Positions 15,767-24,757 of a DNA stretch of 64,000 nt are shown here, in pieces (position 1 is the first letter of the stretch; each line of letters opens with the position of its first letter). The stretch covers positions 1-64,000 of the forward strand of contig QZJG01000044.1 in the NCBI GenBank assembly GCA_003599275.1. Reading direction: 5' to 3'. This stretch comes from Nitrospiraceae bacterium. Lineage in GTDB: Bacteria; Nitrospirota; Thermodesulfovibrionia; UBA6902. The notes beneath the pieces were generated by a model that worked only from the letters and a program-made list of their open reading frames with translations, ran no database searches and had not been told where the DNA came from. Both the position numbers and the translations under genes were made by a program.

Positions 15767-17209
15767 ATGTCCAATATAGAGAAGAACGTTACCAGCGGGT
15801 TCCTGTGGATAAACCTTTCGCGTTATGTCAGTACATTTATCAATTTTGCAGGCGGTATTTATCTGGCGCGACAGATTGACCCTGTATATTTCGGGCAGCA
15901 GGGGCTTGCATTTGCTTACTTATCCATTATATTTGTCCTGGGGCAGTTTGGCCAGGAATATGACATTATAAGGAGCAGCGAGGACGAAGTAGAAAAAGTG
16001 GCTGGAACGCATATGTCAATACGTATCGGCCTAATAGCATTAGTCGGTTTGAGTCTTCTGGTTATTTATTTGTTCAGGGTCCCTCTTGGCCTTGACAATG
16101 TGTATATTTATCTGTTCGCGCTTTACTTATCACAAAGTCCGTCGGAGATAATCAGCATTTACGGCTTAATAATGAGCAGGGAAATGCTTTTTAAAAGGTT
16201 GGCCTTTATTGACCTGACGTCTTCCGTGATTTCAATGACTACTGCATGTATCCTGGCTTATTACGACGTGAAAGTTTGGGCGCTCGTGTGGTTGCTGATG
16301 GCCCAACATATTTCCACGATGATATTGAATTTTATTTTATGTCCCAGAAGATTTTGTCCAAAATTTGATAAGAAAACAGCATTGAAATCTTTCCACTACG
16401 GCAAACATGTTTTCCTGTATAGATTGTTTTCTCGCTCATATGCAAAATTGGATGATGTGGCCGTTGGCTCTCTTGTCAATCAAACAGCTCTGGGGTTTTA
16501 TCAGCGTGCATATGGCCTTTCAGGCTACCTGCAACAGCTATTATTTGCCGGGATAACTGCTGTGACAGGACCGTACTTTGGAAAGATATCGGCTGACAGT
16601 GAGGGCCTTGGGAAGAAATTTCAGTTCGTTGGCAATCTTATTGTCCGTGTCGCGATAAGTGGATATTGCGCGATAGCCATTGTCCTTCCTGAATTAATCG
16701 AAATATTGTACGGTAAAAAATGGCTGCCTACAGTGCCCTTATTCAGGTTATTGCTCCCTTTTGCAATAGTTCAGAGCATCAGTATGTATCTCGTAAACAC
16801 ACAGCTTGTCAGAGGGGAATCCTCTGCTGTCTCTCGTTCAAGTTTTGCTGCACTGATTGTCCTGCTGATATTTATGTTTCCTCTTCTGCACTTTTACAAA
16901 GCGGCCGGTGTCGCCATTGCTGTTGACATTAGCGCTATTGTAAGCATGGCGTTGTTGCTGTGGTACATGCGCGCTATAATGGACTTCAGCATAAGAAAGC
17001 TCTTCGCGGCGCCACTGATTGCTGCGTCAGCAGGTATTATTTGCTGGTTGTTCCTGTCTTCCTATTTTATCGTGTCCGGTAATCTGATAATGAAACTGGT
17101 AACAAACCTGTCGATATTTGGTATATCCTATTTGGCCATCCTGATTTTAGTGGACTACGCTTACTTAAGGGACGTTTGTTACCTGTTCAAGAATAGGCTG
17201 CTAACATAA
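15767..17209 (+). CDS. wzx: Wzx-type oligosaccharide flippase
   Basis: A 480-residue integral membrane protein with about 12-14 hydrophobic segments. The opening NVTSGFLWINLSRYVSTFINF and the YLARQIDPVYFGQQGLAF block are typical of the MOP superfamily polysaccharide transporters, and LDDVAVGSLVNQTALGFYQRAYGL matches the conserved mid-region of RfbX/Wzx-like proteins. It would flip the undecaprenyl-linked repeat unit to the periplasm. It pairs functionally with the polymerase-like protein at 38218. Confidence 0.9.
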   Translation: MSNIEKNVTSGFLWINLSRYVSTFINFAGGIYLARQIDPVYFGQQGLAFAYLSIIFVLGQFGQEYDIIRSSEDEVEKVAGTHMSIRIGLIALVGLSLLVIYLFRVPLGLDNVYIYLFALYLSQSPSEIISIYGLIMSREMLFKRLAFIDLTSSVISMTTACILAYYDVKVWALVWLLMAQHISTMILNFILCPRRFCPKFDKKTALKSFHYGKHVFLYRLFSRSYAKLDDVAVGSLVNQTALGFYQRAYGLSGYLQQLLFAGITAVTGPYFGKISADSEGLGKKFQFVGNLIVRVAISGYCAIAIVLPELIEILYGKKWLPTVPLFRLLLPFAIVQSISMYLVNTQLVRGESSAVSRSSFAALIVLLIFMFPLLHFYKAAGVAIAVDISAIVSMALLLWYMRAIMDFSIRKLFAAPLIAASAGIICWLFLSSYFIVSGNLIMKLVTNLSIFGISYLAILILVDYAYLRDVCYLFKNRLLT

Positions 17210-17215
17210 ACATAA

Positions 17216-17311
17216 ATGAAAATTTTTCTGGCGGTTGCTCAATGTCTCATGGTGGACTAATGTAAGCATGAAACGTGCGTTGGAGAAGTCAGGGCATCAG
17301 CAGGGGAATTT
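17216..17311 (+). pseudogene. Remnant of a CgeB-like glycosyltransferase 5' end
   Basis: The intergenic DNA aligns with the start of the gene at 27524: after an ATG it shares TGGT.GAC.AATGTAAGCATGAAAC and, with changes, the following GAAAA...GGCATTC region through the TTTAATT. In the same frame it would read NVSMKRALEKSGH, matching NVSMKQTFEKMGH, but a stop and a shift interrupt it. Only the first 30 or so codons remain. Confidence 0.6.
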
Positions 17312-17322
17312 AATTGCTGGAA

Positions 17323-19020
17323 ATGACAAACGATTATAAAAAAAACAGGATCGCAATTATGCTGCTTATCTTGATAGTGGCGCTTGGTTTCTTTTTCAGG
17401 GTTATTTATGTATTAAATCATTTTTCACAGGATGATGAAGCGATTCACTTATTAAACCGTCTGGATGAATATCAGAAGATGGAATATTTTATTAATATAG
17501 GGCATGTCAATGAAAGGCCGCTGAATGATAGTTCGAAATATATAAAGCTGTTTCCAAACAGTCCATATTCTTATGAATTCATAATTACCCCTGAAATGAT
17601 AAATGGCAATCCTGTCTTATATTCTTTGAAGACAGCATACCAGATGACATATGCGCCTTTTTACAGCTTTATGGCCGGTTTTATTATCAACGACAACGCC
17701 CCCTATGAGAAAAGATTAATGCAATTGAGATTCCCCAATTTAATTTTCTCTGTTCTATCGCTTATTTTGTTTGCGCTTCTGATGTATAGGTTGGATGCAG
17801 GCTTAATATCGGGGCTGACGCCGGCATCATTGCTGAGCGTTGCAATTATGCCGAATGTCTATGCTTCACAGGGCATCCCATATGGTTTTTTAATATTTCT
17901 CATAATACTCCAGTTATTATTTATCCAGCATATTGAATCCCGTGGAAATATTAATTTGAGGGAAGCTGTTCTTGCAGGTTTATTGTCAGTCGTAACCGGT
18001 TATTCCCACTGGATGATGTTTTTGCCTAACGTAATGTTTTACCTCTCTCTGCTTGCAATCTTGATTTTTAACAAGAAAATCAATAAGGAGAAAATCATTC
18101 AATTGGTCATATCATTTACGTCCTACATGGTTATCATGATGCCCGGGATTTTCCTGTTTGTCCTGAAAAGAGCTGGAGAGGCAGCTAACAGAAAAGATTT
18201 TTACCCTATTGAAATTAATACGGATTTGCCGTTCAATCTGACTAACCGTCTTTTTTTAATAATTAAATCGAATTTAAGCATCTTGCCTGAAGAATATTTA
18301 TTGAATACAATATTAATATACGTCCTTATTGGGATTATTTTGGTTGGCGTTATGGGTATGTTTTTTCGTGGGTGTGCAAAAACAAAATTTACATTGTTTT
18401 ATTCAATCGGTGTCATCAGTCTGTATTGCGTTGCAAGTTTTATGAAATTGGTGCCTTTGACGCCGACACGCCATACGATATTTTTTATTCCCCTGTTGCT
18501 TTATATGATAAGTAGCGGAATCGGCCATATGAAATATGTATGGGGAAATCATCGACAGAAGCTGGAATATGGTGTGTATTTTATTACAGCAGTGATAATT
18601 TTAACCGCCTTGGTCAACTTTCCTGATAGTTACAGAGACAGAACGAAAAAGATTAATAATATTACGATTCAGGCAATAGAAGATATGGCTGTAAAATATA
18701 AAGCTCAATGCGTGGTTGTTTTAAACTCGACAGAAGCGTTCCTTGCACTCAGAGAAAAAATAAAAATACCTGTCAGATTTTATTCTCCCCCCAATGATTA
18801 TGGGGATTTGGAGGAGTTCGATTCGTTATTGTTTGTAAGCACCACAAAAAAATTAGCCTCTGACAACAAAGATTTTCTATCTTTAGTAAAAAGTCTGGAT
18901 TCAAATTTTATAATTTCCCGGGAAATTGCTGATGAAGGAATATCAATGGACGTAGTCTCGGAGTTTAATCTTACGCATGTATTCAATCACTTTTATGTAT
19001 CTTTTGTTCATCGCTTATAA
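17323..19020 (+). CDS. Membrane glycosyltransferase, GT39/PMT-like (GT-C fold)
   Basis: A 565-residue multi-pass protein. After the first membrane helix the loop FSQDDEAIHLL contains the paired acidic residues typical of GT-C catalytic loops, followed by a long periplasmic segment and about ten further membrane helices. The C-terminal 110 residues are soluble. Such enzymes use polyprenyl-phosphate-linked sugars on the periplasmic side. I prefer the ATG at 17323 over the TTG at 17314. The donor and acceptor are unknown. Confidence 0.75.
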   Translation: MTNDYKKNRIAIMLLILIVALGFFFRVIYVLNHFSQDDEAIHLLNRLDEYQKMEYFINIGHVNERPLNDSSKYIKLFPNSPYSYEFIITPEMINGNPVLYSLKTAYQMTYAPFYSFMAGFIINDNAPYEKRLMQLRFPNLIFSVLSLILFALLMYRLDAGLISGLTPASLLSVAIMPNVYASQGIPYGFLIFLIILQLLFIQHIESRGNINLREAVLAGLLSVVTGYSHWMMFLPNVMFYLSLLAILIFNKKINKEKIIQLVISFTSYMVIMMPGIFLFVLKRAGEAANRKDFYPIEINTDLPFNLTNRLFLIIKSNLSILPEEYLLNTILIYVLIGIILVGVMGMFFRGCAKTKFTLFYSIGVISLYCVASFMKLVPLTPTRHTIFFIPLLLYMISSGIGHMKYVWGNHRQKLEYGVYFITAVIILTALVNFPDSYRDRTKKINNITIQAIEDMAVKYKAQCVVVLNSTEAFLALREKIKIPVRFYSPPNDYGDLEEFDSLLFVSTTKKLASDNKDFLSLVKSLDSNFIISREIADEGISMDVVSEFNLTHVFNHFYVSFVHRL

Positions 19021-19045
19021 ATTGCTTCAGATTGTTTCTGGCATC

Positions 19046-19065
19046 ATTCCCGGGGAAGCGGGAAT
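19046..19065. repeat. Small intergenic hairpin
   Basis: ATTCCCG (19046-19052) and CGGGAAT (19059-19065) form a seven-pair stem around a six-base loop in the gap between two membrane glycosyltransferase genes. It resembles widespread REP-like hairpins; there is no T-run. Confidence 0.45.
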
Positions 19066-19118
19066 CAAGACGCCATCTCCTCGGCCTCTACTAAGAAAAA
19101 GCAAGGCAGCATGAAACG

Positions 19119-21239
19119 ATGTTGAACAGGCAGATTATTAAACACAATATCAGGGCGCTGCTGGCTACACGGCATGGTATGTTTTTCCTGCTGGTTCTGA
19201 TGATAAAGGTGATCGCAGCTGTTCTTGTCAAACCGGAACTGAATACCCAATGGTTTATTCCTTTCATAAAAAGTTTTGTTAATTCAGGTTATCAGAATCC
19301 GTGGGACACCTTTTTGTCTGCAAACGGCTCTGTTAAAGCATTTCCTTACGGAACAGGCATGTTGCTGATCTTTGCGGGGCCTTTTAGTTTGAAAGCCCTG
19401 GTTGCGGGCGTTTCGTCAGATGTTATAAGCAGGATGGATGTCTTCCTTTTCAAACTTCCTCTCATCGCAGCTGACATAGGGATTCTTTATGTGCTTGTCC
19501 GGATATTACAGCTCGACGCGTGGAAATCCATATTCATTTACTGGTGTTCTCCCGTTGTTTTTTATATAATCTACGTCCACGGCCAGCTCGACGTTATTCC
19601 AATGATGCTTATGTTCGCATCAATCGTAACGCTGATTAATAACAGATACTTGCCCTCCGCGCTAATTCTGGGATTTGGTCTGGCCAGCAAAGAGAATCTT
19701 TTTTTTGCCGTTCCTTTTTTTCTTGTTTACATCTTCAGAAAAGAGAATGACTGGATAAAGGCCGGAGTCTATTTATTAATAGCGGCCGCAGCCTATGGCT
19801 TATTGATCGGCGTTGTGTTTTTTTCACATGGTTACCAGTTAATGGTTCTCGGAGCAGAAGAACGCACATGGGTCATGTTGAGCAAAATAACTGTCGGGAA
19901 TTTCCAAATTTATCTGGTTCCTCTTGCTGTTGCCTTTCTCTATCTGAAATTCAGCCGTTACAATAAGGTCAATAACGAAATTTTAATAATGTATATCGGC
20001 ATTGGATTTACCATCCTCCTGCTGTTGATCCCTTCCAGCGCGCCCGGATGGTATATGTGGCTTGTCCCGTTTATCTGTTATTATTTCCTGAGCATGCGCA
20101 GGTCTCACAACTTCTTGCTTTTTCTATTTTCAGGACTGTTTTTCTCTTTCTTTCTTCTGAAAGTTCCTTATCCCTTGAATATGATAGACCCGAATCTCAA
20201 GAGCGTTTTTCAAAATCTTACGGATGGCCTCCTTTCCGATTCGCAGATGAAAATATTGATCGATCTCAATTTTACCTTTTTGCAGGGGACCATCGCTTAT
20301 ATCGCATTCAACATGTATGTGCACGGCGTTAGAAGCAACAGGATATATAAAGAAAGAAAGACCCCTATAATAATGGGCATAAGCGGCAACAGCGGGGCAG
20401 GGAAAGATACCCTCTGTAATTCGTTGAAGGGCCTTCTAGGCAATGATAATATCCTTCAGGCGGACGGGGACGACCATCACAGATGGGAGCGGGGGCATCA
20501 CATGTGGAAGGCATACACTCATTTACACCCGAAGGCGAACGATCTGTTTCTTCAGTTCGACAATACCAGGTCTCTTAAAAGCGGAATGAGCGTTTCACGG
20601 AGGTTCTATAATCATGAAACCGGGACTTTTACAGAGCCCCAACCGGTAAGAGCCAGCAAGTATATCTTTATAAGCGGACTGCATTCATTTTATCTCCGGA
20701 ATATGCGGGAACTCATCGACATAAAAATCTTTCTTGATACCGAGGAGCAGTTAAGAAATCTTTGGAAGCTCAAGCGTGACTCCGAACAGAGGGGACATTC
20801 CAAAGAAAGGGTACTGGAAAGCATAAAGGCAAGGGAAGAAGATGGATCAAAATACATCGAACCGCAGAAAGAATTTGCAGACCTGCTCATCTGTTATGAG
20901 CCGTGCCGCCCTCCCGACGGCTATGGAATCAGTAATACAATTGAGCTGAAAGTGAGTTTTTGCCTCGACAACAGCATCAATCTTGAAGGCCTGGCAGTCG
21001 GACTGGGAGCGCTTCCGTCTTTAAAAGTCATCCACAGCTACGACGACATGAACAGGCAGTCCCTTTCGGTGCAAGGTGAAATATTTCCCAAGCAGTTGAG
21101 GGAAATCGCCTTACAGACGATACCGAATCTCGATGAAATAATCATACCTCAGGCCCGATTTGAAGAAGGCCTGAAAGGCATCGTCCAGATCATGGTCCTT
21201 TGCATGATTAGCCACGTTAAAACATACGACAAGCTATGA
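19119..21239 (+). CDS. Fusion: GT-C-like membrane glycosyltransferase plus uridine-kinase-like domain
   Basis: A 706-residue two-part protein. Residues 1 to about 405 form a multi-pass membrane region (about 10 helices) like GT-C mannosyltransferases, with YVHGQLDVIP and GLASKENLFFAVPF as recognisable loops. Residues about 416-706 are a soluble P-loop kinase of the uridine kinase/phosphoribulokinase type: Walker A GNSGAGKDT at 423-431, then QADGDDHHRWERG, and THLHPKANDL, the region that binds the phosphate acceptor. Its stop overlaps the HAD gene start. The junction contains no stop or frameshift, so the fusion is real in this assembly. The kinase substrate is unknown. Confidence 0.8.
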   Translation: MLNRQIIKHNIRALLATRHGMFFLLVLMIKVIAAVLVKPELNTQWFIPFIKSFVNSGYQNPWDTFLSANGSVKAFPYGTGMLLIFAGPFSLKALVAGVSSDVISRMDVFLFKLPLIAADIGILYVLVRILQLDAWKSIFIYWCSPVVFYIIYVHGQLDVIPMMLMFASIVTLINNRYLPSALILGFGLASKENLFFAVPFFLVYIFRKENDWIKAGVYLLIAAAAYGLLIGVVFFSHGYQLMVLGAEERTWVMLSKITVGNFQIYLVPLAVAFLYLKFSRYNKVNNEILIMYIGIGFTILLLLIPSSAPGWYMWLVPFICYYFLSMRRSHNFLLFLFSGLFFSFFLLKVPYPLNMIDPNLKSVFQNLTDGLLSDSQMKILIDLNFTFLQGTIAYIAFNMYVHGVRSNRIYKERKTPIIMGISGNSGAGKDTLCNSLKGLLGNDNILQADGDDHHRWERGHHMWKAYTHLHPKANDLFLQFDNTRSLKSGMSVSRRFYNHETGTFTEPQPVRASKYIFISGLHSFYLRNMRELIDIKIFLDTEEQLRNLWKLKRDSEQRGHSKERVLESIKAREEDGSKYIEPQKEFADLLICYEPCRPPDGYGISNTIELKVSFCLDNSINLEGLAVGLGALPSLKVIHSYDDMNRQSLSVQGEIFPKQLREIALQTIPNLDEIIIPQARFEEGLKGIVQIMVLCMISHVKTYDKL

Positions 21240-22003
21240 TGAAGGAATTAAAGCTCCCTGAGGCCATCCTGCTTGACATGGATAATTCAATATACGAATA
21301 CAGGCCTTGCCACGAAGCGGCACTGGCGAAAGTAGAGTCAATTTTGAAAGAAGCTGTTTGTATGGAGCCCGCGGTCTTCCGCGAGAAATACATGGACGCC
21401 CGCAAACAGATCCATTCCAGACTCAGGAATACCGCTTCATCACATAACAGGCTTCTTTATTTCCAGCGTCTCCTGGAACTGGGAGGGCATGGGATGAAAA
21501 TAGGCCTTGCCTCCCGTCTTTATGAAATTTACTGGGAAACATTCATGAACAATATAAGAATATTTGAAGGCGTGTTCAATTTTCTGGAACATGCGAGGAT
21601 GATGAATATCCCTGTCGTCCTCGTAACTGATTTGACAGCGGACATACAGTTCAGGAAGATCACGAGGCTGGGACTGGAGAATGCGGTTGATGCTGTTGTG
21701 ACTTCAGAAGAAGCCGGGGCTGAGAAACCCTCAAGGGAAATTTTTGAGCTGGCACTTAAAAAAACCGGCTGTGCTGGAAAGATGATATGGATGATCGGCG
21801 ACAGCCTGACAAAAGATATAGCCGGCGGAAAGGCGATAGGCGCGGTCACGTTTCTGAGAGTGCAGGACGGAGAATCTCCGTGCCTTTCCGGTATAAATCC
21901 GGACATAGTATTTAAATCATTTCATGAGCTGACCTGTATCCTTGCCGGATGTGAAGCGCGCAGCCTTACATGTCGGCAACCATTGAAAGAGGGTTTGCCA
22001 TGA
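21236..22003 (+). CDS. HAD-superfamily phosphatase
   Basis: A 255-residue HAD hydrolase. Motif I is LLDMDNSIYEY with nucleophile Asp14 and general acid Asp16, motif II VVLVTDLTAD, motif III EKPSREIF and motif IV IGDSLTKDI, all intact. A helical cap (residues about 20-95) fits the C1 type. Its start overlaps the kinase fusion gene (ATGATGA) and its stop overlaps the aldolase start (ATGA), implying tight coupling. It probably removes a phosphate from a sugar phosphate made in this pathway; the substrate is inferred only from the neighbours. Confidence 0.87.
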   Translation: MMKELKLPEAILLDMDNSIYEYRPCHEAALAKVESILKEAVCMEPAVFREKYMDARKQIHSRLRNTASSHNRLLYFQRLLELGGHGMKIGLASRLYEIYWETFMNNIRIFEGVFNFLEHARMMNIPVVLVTDLTADIQFRKITRLGLENAVDAVVTSEEAGAEKPSREIFELALKKTGCAGKMIWMIGDSLTKDIAGGKAIGAVTFLRVQDGESPCLSGINPDIVFKSFHELTCILAGCEARSLTCRQPLKEGLP

Positions 22004-23172
22004 AGAAAGACATGAATGAACTCATTCGCATGTCCAGGTTTTATGGCGAGAACACCGACATGATACAGGCAGGCGGAGGCAACACCTCATTTAAGGCCGG
22101 TGACGTCATGTGTGTGAAGGCATCGGGAAAAAACCTGAAGGAAGTTCAAAGCGAAGAAGATTTTGTGACAGTTGATTTGGTCGGGATAGGGTCTATATTG
22201 GCGGATAACACGCTGTCCGGGTTGGACGACAATGAAAGAGATGTAATTATAAGTACAAAGCTTCTTGCCGCAAGGACTGAAGCCACTGTCAATCGCCCAT
22301 CGATAGAGACTTTTCTGCACGCACTTATTGACAGAAAGTTCGTGGTGCACACTCACCCGGTATATGTTAATGCCATGACATGTTCTGCAGACGGACATGA
22401 GATTGCTTTAAAGCTTTTCAGCAGATCGGATTATGTATGGATACCATACAAGAAACCGGGATATCCGGTAGCGTGTGTCCTCGATGAAGCGATATCAGGG
22501 CATTACACGGAGTTCGGGACCAGGCCGGTCCTTGTATTCATGCAGAATCACGGCCTCATCGCGGCAGGAGACAGTTTTGAGGAGATAAACGGCCTGACTG
22601 AAAAAACGATCAGTCCGATAAGGGAATATTTCAGCGGGTATGATGCGCCGGATAAGGATGCTGAAATAAATACTGTGAACGGGAAAATAATGACCGTCCT
22701 TGAAAAGGCTTTAAACGAGCGTTTGCCCGGTGCAGGGTCCGATCTGAAATGGAGCCGATGTCCCTACGTAACTATGCTTTCCAAAGGCAATCTGAAAAAC
22801 ATAGCCTTAAGCGGGGCATTTTCTCCTGATCATATCGTGTACTGTGGGGAAGAGCCCTTGCTGCTTGGCGCTGAAGATTCTTTAAAGGCAGTGTCCGGCA
22901 AGGTCTCGGATTTCACTGAAAGACTGGGGTATGGACCGAGATACTTCATTGTGTCCGGGGAAGGGGTTATCATCCTCGGCAGCAATGAAAGGGAGATTGC
23001 CGCAAGGGAGGAAATATTGCGGACACATATAAAGACGCTTATGCTTGTGCTTCGCAAAAGCCGTCCCGTTTTTCTTGGCGGGGATGAATGCAGATATCTT
23101 GCGCACTGGGAGTCCGAGAAATTCAGGCAGAAGCTGCTGAAAAAAGCCGGCAGCGATGAGGCAAGGAGATAA
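22000..23172 (+). CDS. Class II (zinc) sugar-phosphate aldolase
   Basis: A 390-residue class II aldolase/adducin-type protein. GGGNTSFKAG near the N-terminus is the phosphate-binding loop, HTHPVYVN (about 115-122) and FMQNHGLIAAG (about 180) supply zinc-binding His residues, and a C-terminal domain makes it as long as the aldolase half of bifunctional RhaD-type proteins. The family cleaves or forms sugar phosphates through an enediolate. I choose the ATG at 22000, four bases inside the HAD gene, preceded by AAAGAGGG; an in-frame ATG at 21970 is deeper in that gene. Catalytic direction is unknown. Confidence 0.85.
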   Translation: MKKDMNELIRMSRFYGENTDMIQAGGGNTSFKAGDVMCVKASGKNLKEVQSEEDFVTVDLVGIGSILADNTLSGLDDNERDVIISTKLLAARTEATVNRPSIETFLHALIDRKFVVHTHPVYVNAMTCSADGHEIALKLFSRSDYVWIPYKKPGYPVACVLDEAISGHYTEFGTRPVLVFMQNHGLIAAGDSFEEINGLTEKTISPIREYFSGYDAPDKDAEINTVNGKIMTVLEKALNERLPGAGSDLKWSRCPYVTMLSKGNLKNIALSGAFSPDHIVYCGEEPLLLGAEDSLKAVSGKVSDFTERLGYGPRYFIVSGEGVIILGSNEREIAAREEILRTHIKTLMLVLRKSRPVFLGGDECRYLAHWESEKFRQKLLKKAGSDEARR

Positions 23173-23176
23173 CTAA

Positions 23177-23956
23177 TTGAAGATCGTCATTCCAATGTCG
23201 GGGACCGGGCAGCGTTTTCTGAAAGCGGGATACAAAGACATAAAACCGCTTATACCCGTTGACGGCAAACCGGTTATCGAACATGTCATCGGAATGTTTC
23301 CAGGGGAAAAGGATTTTATATTCATCTGCAATAAAGAACATATTGAAACAACAAACATAACGGATGTCCTGCAGCGGATAACGCCTTCCGGCACAATTGT
23401 TCCGATAGCTCCGCATAAACTGGGGCCGGTGCATGCTGTCCTTCAGGCAGCAGAATTGATTTGCGATGACGGGCCTGTTCTGGTCAACTACTGTGATTTT
23501 TCGGCCTGGTGGGACTATCATGATTTCAAGGCAGCAGTCGCGCGCAATCAATGTGACGGTTGCGTGCCTGCTTATACGGGGTTCCATCCGCATCTTCTTG
23601 CGGGCGGCTTTTATGCGGGAATGAATGTTGACGCTCAAAACAATATGATTGAGATCAGGGAGAAGTATTCTTTTACGGAAAATAAAATGGATTCATTTCA
23701 TTCCTCGGGAAGTTACTATTTCAGGAAAGGGGCTTTCGTAAAAAAATATTTCCGGATGCTCATGGACAAGGACATAAATATCAACGGGGAATATTATGTG
23801 AGCATGGTCTATCAGCTCATGAAAGAAGATGATCTTAATATTTATGTTTATAATCTGGAGCATTTTCTGCAATGGGGGACGCCTGAAGACCTCGAAGAAT
23901 ATGTCTACTGGTCCGAGTATTTCAGAGAAAAACAGAGGGCGGGGATTTTGATATGA
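23177..23956 (+). CDS. Sugar-phosphate nucleotidyltransferase, copy A
   Basis: A 259-residue GT-A-fold nucleotidyltransferase. The nucleotide-binding signature IPMSGTGQRF is followed by KPLIPVDGKPVIEHVI and NYCDFSAWW, where Asp of the CDF tripeptide would bind the metal. It starts at TTG 23177, eight bases after AAGGAGA, because no ATG is available near the conserved N-terminus. Its stop overlaps the second copy. The product may be an activated sugar or polyol; the base used (CTP, UTP or other) cannot be told. Confidence 0.82.
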   Translation: MKIVIPMSGTGQRFLKAGYKDIKPLIPVDGKPVIEHVIGMFPGEKDFIFICNKEHIETTNITDVLQRITPSGTIVPIAPHKLGPVHAVLQAAELICDDGPVLVNYCDFSAWWDYHDFKAAVARNQCDGCVPAYTGFHPHLLAGGFYAGMNVDAQNNMIEIREKYSFTENKMDSFHSSGSYYFRKGAFVKKYFRMLMDKDININGEYYVSMVYQLMKEDDLNIYVYNLEHFLQWGTPEDLEEYVYWSEYFREKQRAGILI

Positions 23957-24729
23957 CCAACCTGATACCGATGGCCGGAGCAGGCGCGAGATTTTCCGCC
24001 GAAGGATATCAAGACCCTAAGCCGCTTATTGAGGTGTCCGGCAAGCCGATGATAATACAGGCCTGCAATTCACTCCCCCCGGCAGACCGCTGGATTTTTG
24101 TATGCCGGAAGGAACATATAGAAAACTATCATATCGACAGCGTTCTGAAGAGATCGATCACCGGCAGCGAAATCATTACGGTTGATTATCTGACGGATGG
24201 GCAGGCAAGCACCTGTCTGCTTGCTGAACACCTTCTGGACAGGAAGGGACCGCTCCTTATAGGCCCGTGCGACAACGGCATGACATGGAATAGGGGAATG
24301 TATGATTCGCTGATGATGAATCCTGAAGTTGATGCTTTAATATGGACGTTCAGAAACAACGTGACCGTTAAAAGGAATCCGAAGATGTACGGATGGGTGG
24401 CTGTCGATAAGGACAACAATGCGTTGAAGGTCTCATGCAAGATACCCATAAGCGACAACCCGGTCAAAGACCACGCGATTGTCGGGACTTTTTATTTCCG
24501 GAAGGCGGGATATTTTATCGATGGTGCGAAAAGGATGATCGACAAGGACCGCAGGATCAACAATGAGTTCTACGTCGATGAGGCAATGAACGAACTCATT
24601 GAAGCCGGGATGAAAGTGAAGGTCTTTGAAATCGATAAATACATCTGCTGGGGCACTCCCAATGATCTGAGAGTTTATCAGTACTGGGAGAGCTATTTCA
24701 GGAAATTGCTCGTTCATGGTCAATTATGA
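23953..24729 (+). CDS. Sugar-phosphate nucleotidyltransferase, copy B
   Basis: A 258-residue paralogue of the gene just upstream, aligned along its length: LIPMAGAGARF, KPLIEVSGKPMII, GPCDNGMTW, and a shared C-terminal block around CWGTPNDLRVYQYWESYF. Copy B has CDN where copy A has CDF at the metal site, and NEFYV where A has GEYYV, so the two probably differ in substrate. The ATG overlaps the stop of copy A. Together they look like successive or alternative activation steps. Confidence 0.82.
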   Translation: MTNLIPMAGAGARFSAEGYQDPKPLIEVSGKPMIIQACNSLPPADRWIFVCRKEHIENYHIDSVLKRSITGSEIITVDYLTDGQASTCLLAEHLLDRKGPLLIGPCDNGMTWNRGMYDSLMMNPEVDALIWTFRNNVTVKRNPKMYGWVAVDKDNNALKVSCKIPISDNPVKDHAIVGTFYFRKAGYFIDGAKRMIDKDRRINNEFYVDEAMNELIEAGMKVKVFEIDKYICWGTPNDLRVYQYWESYFRKLLVHGQL

Positions 24730-24757
24730 ATTTAAACTGTTAAAGGGGGGGAATTGC

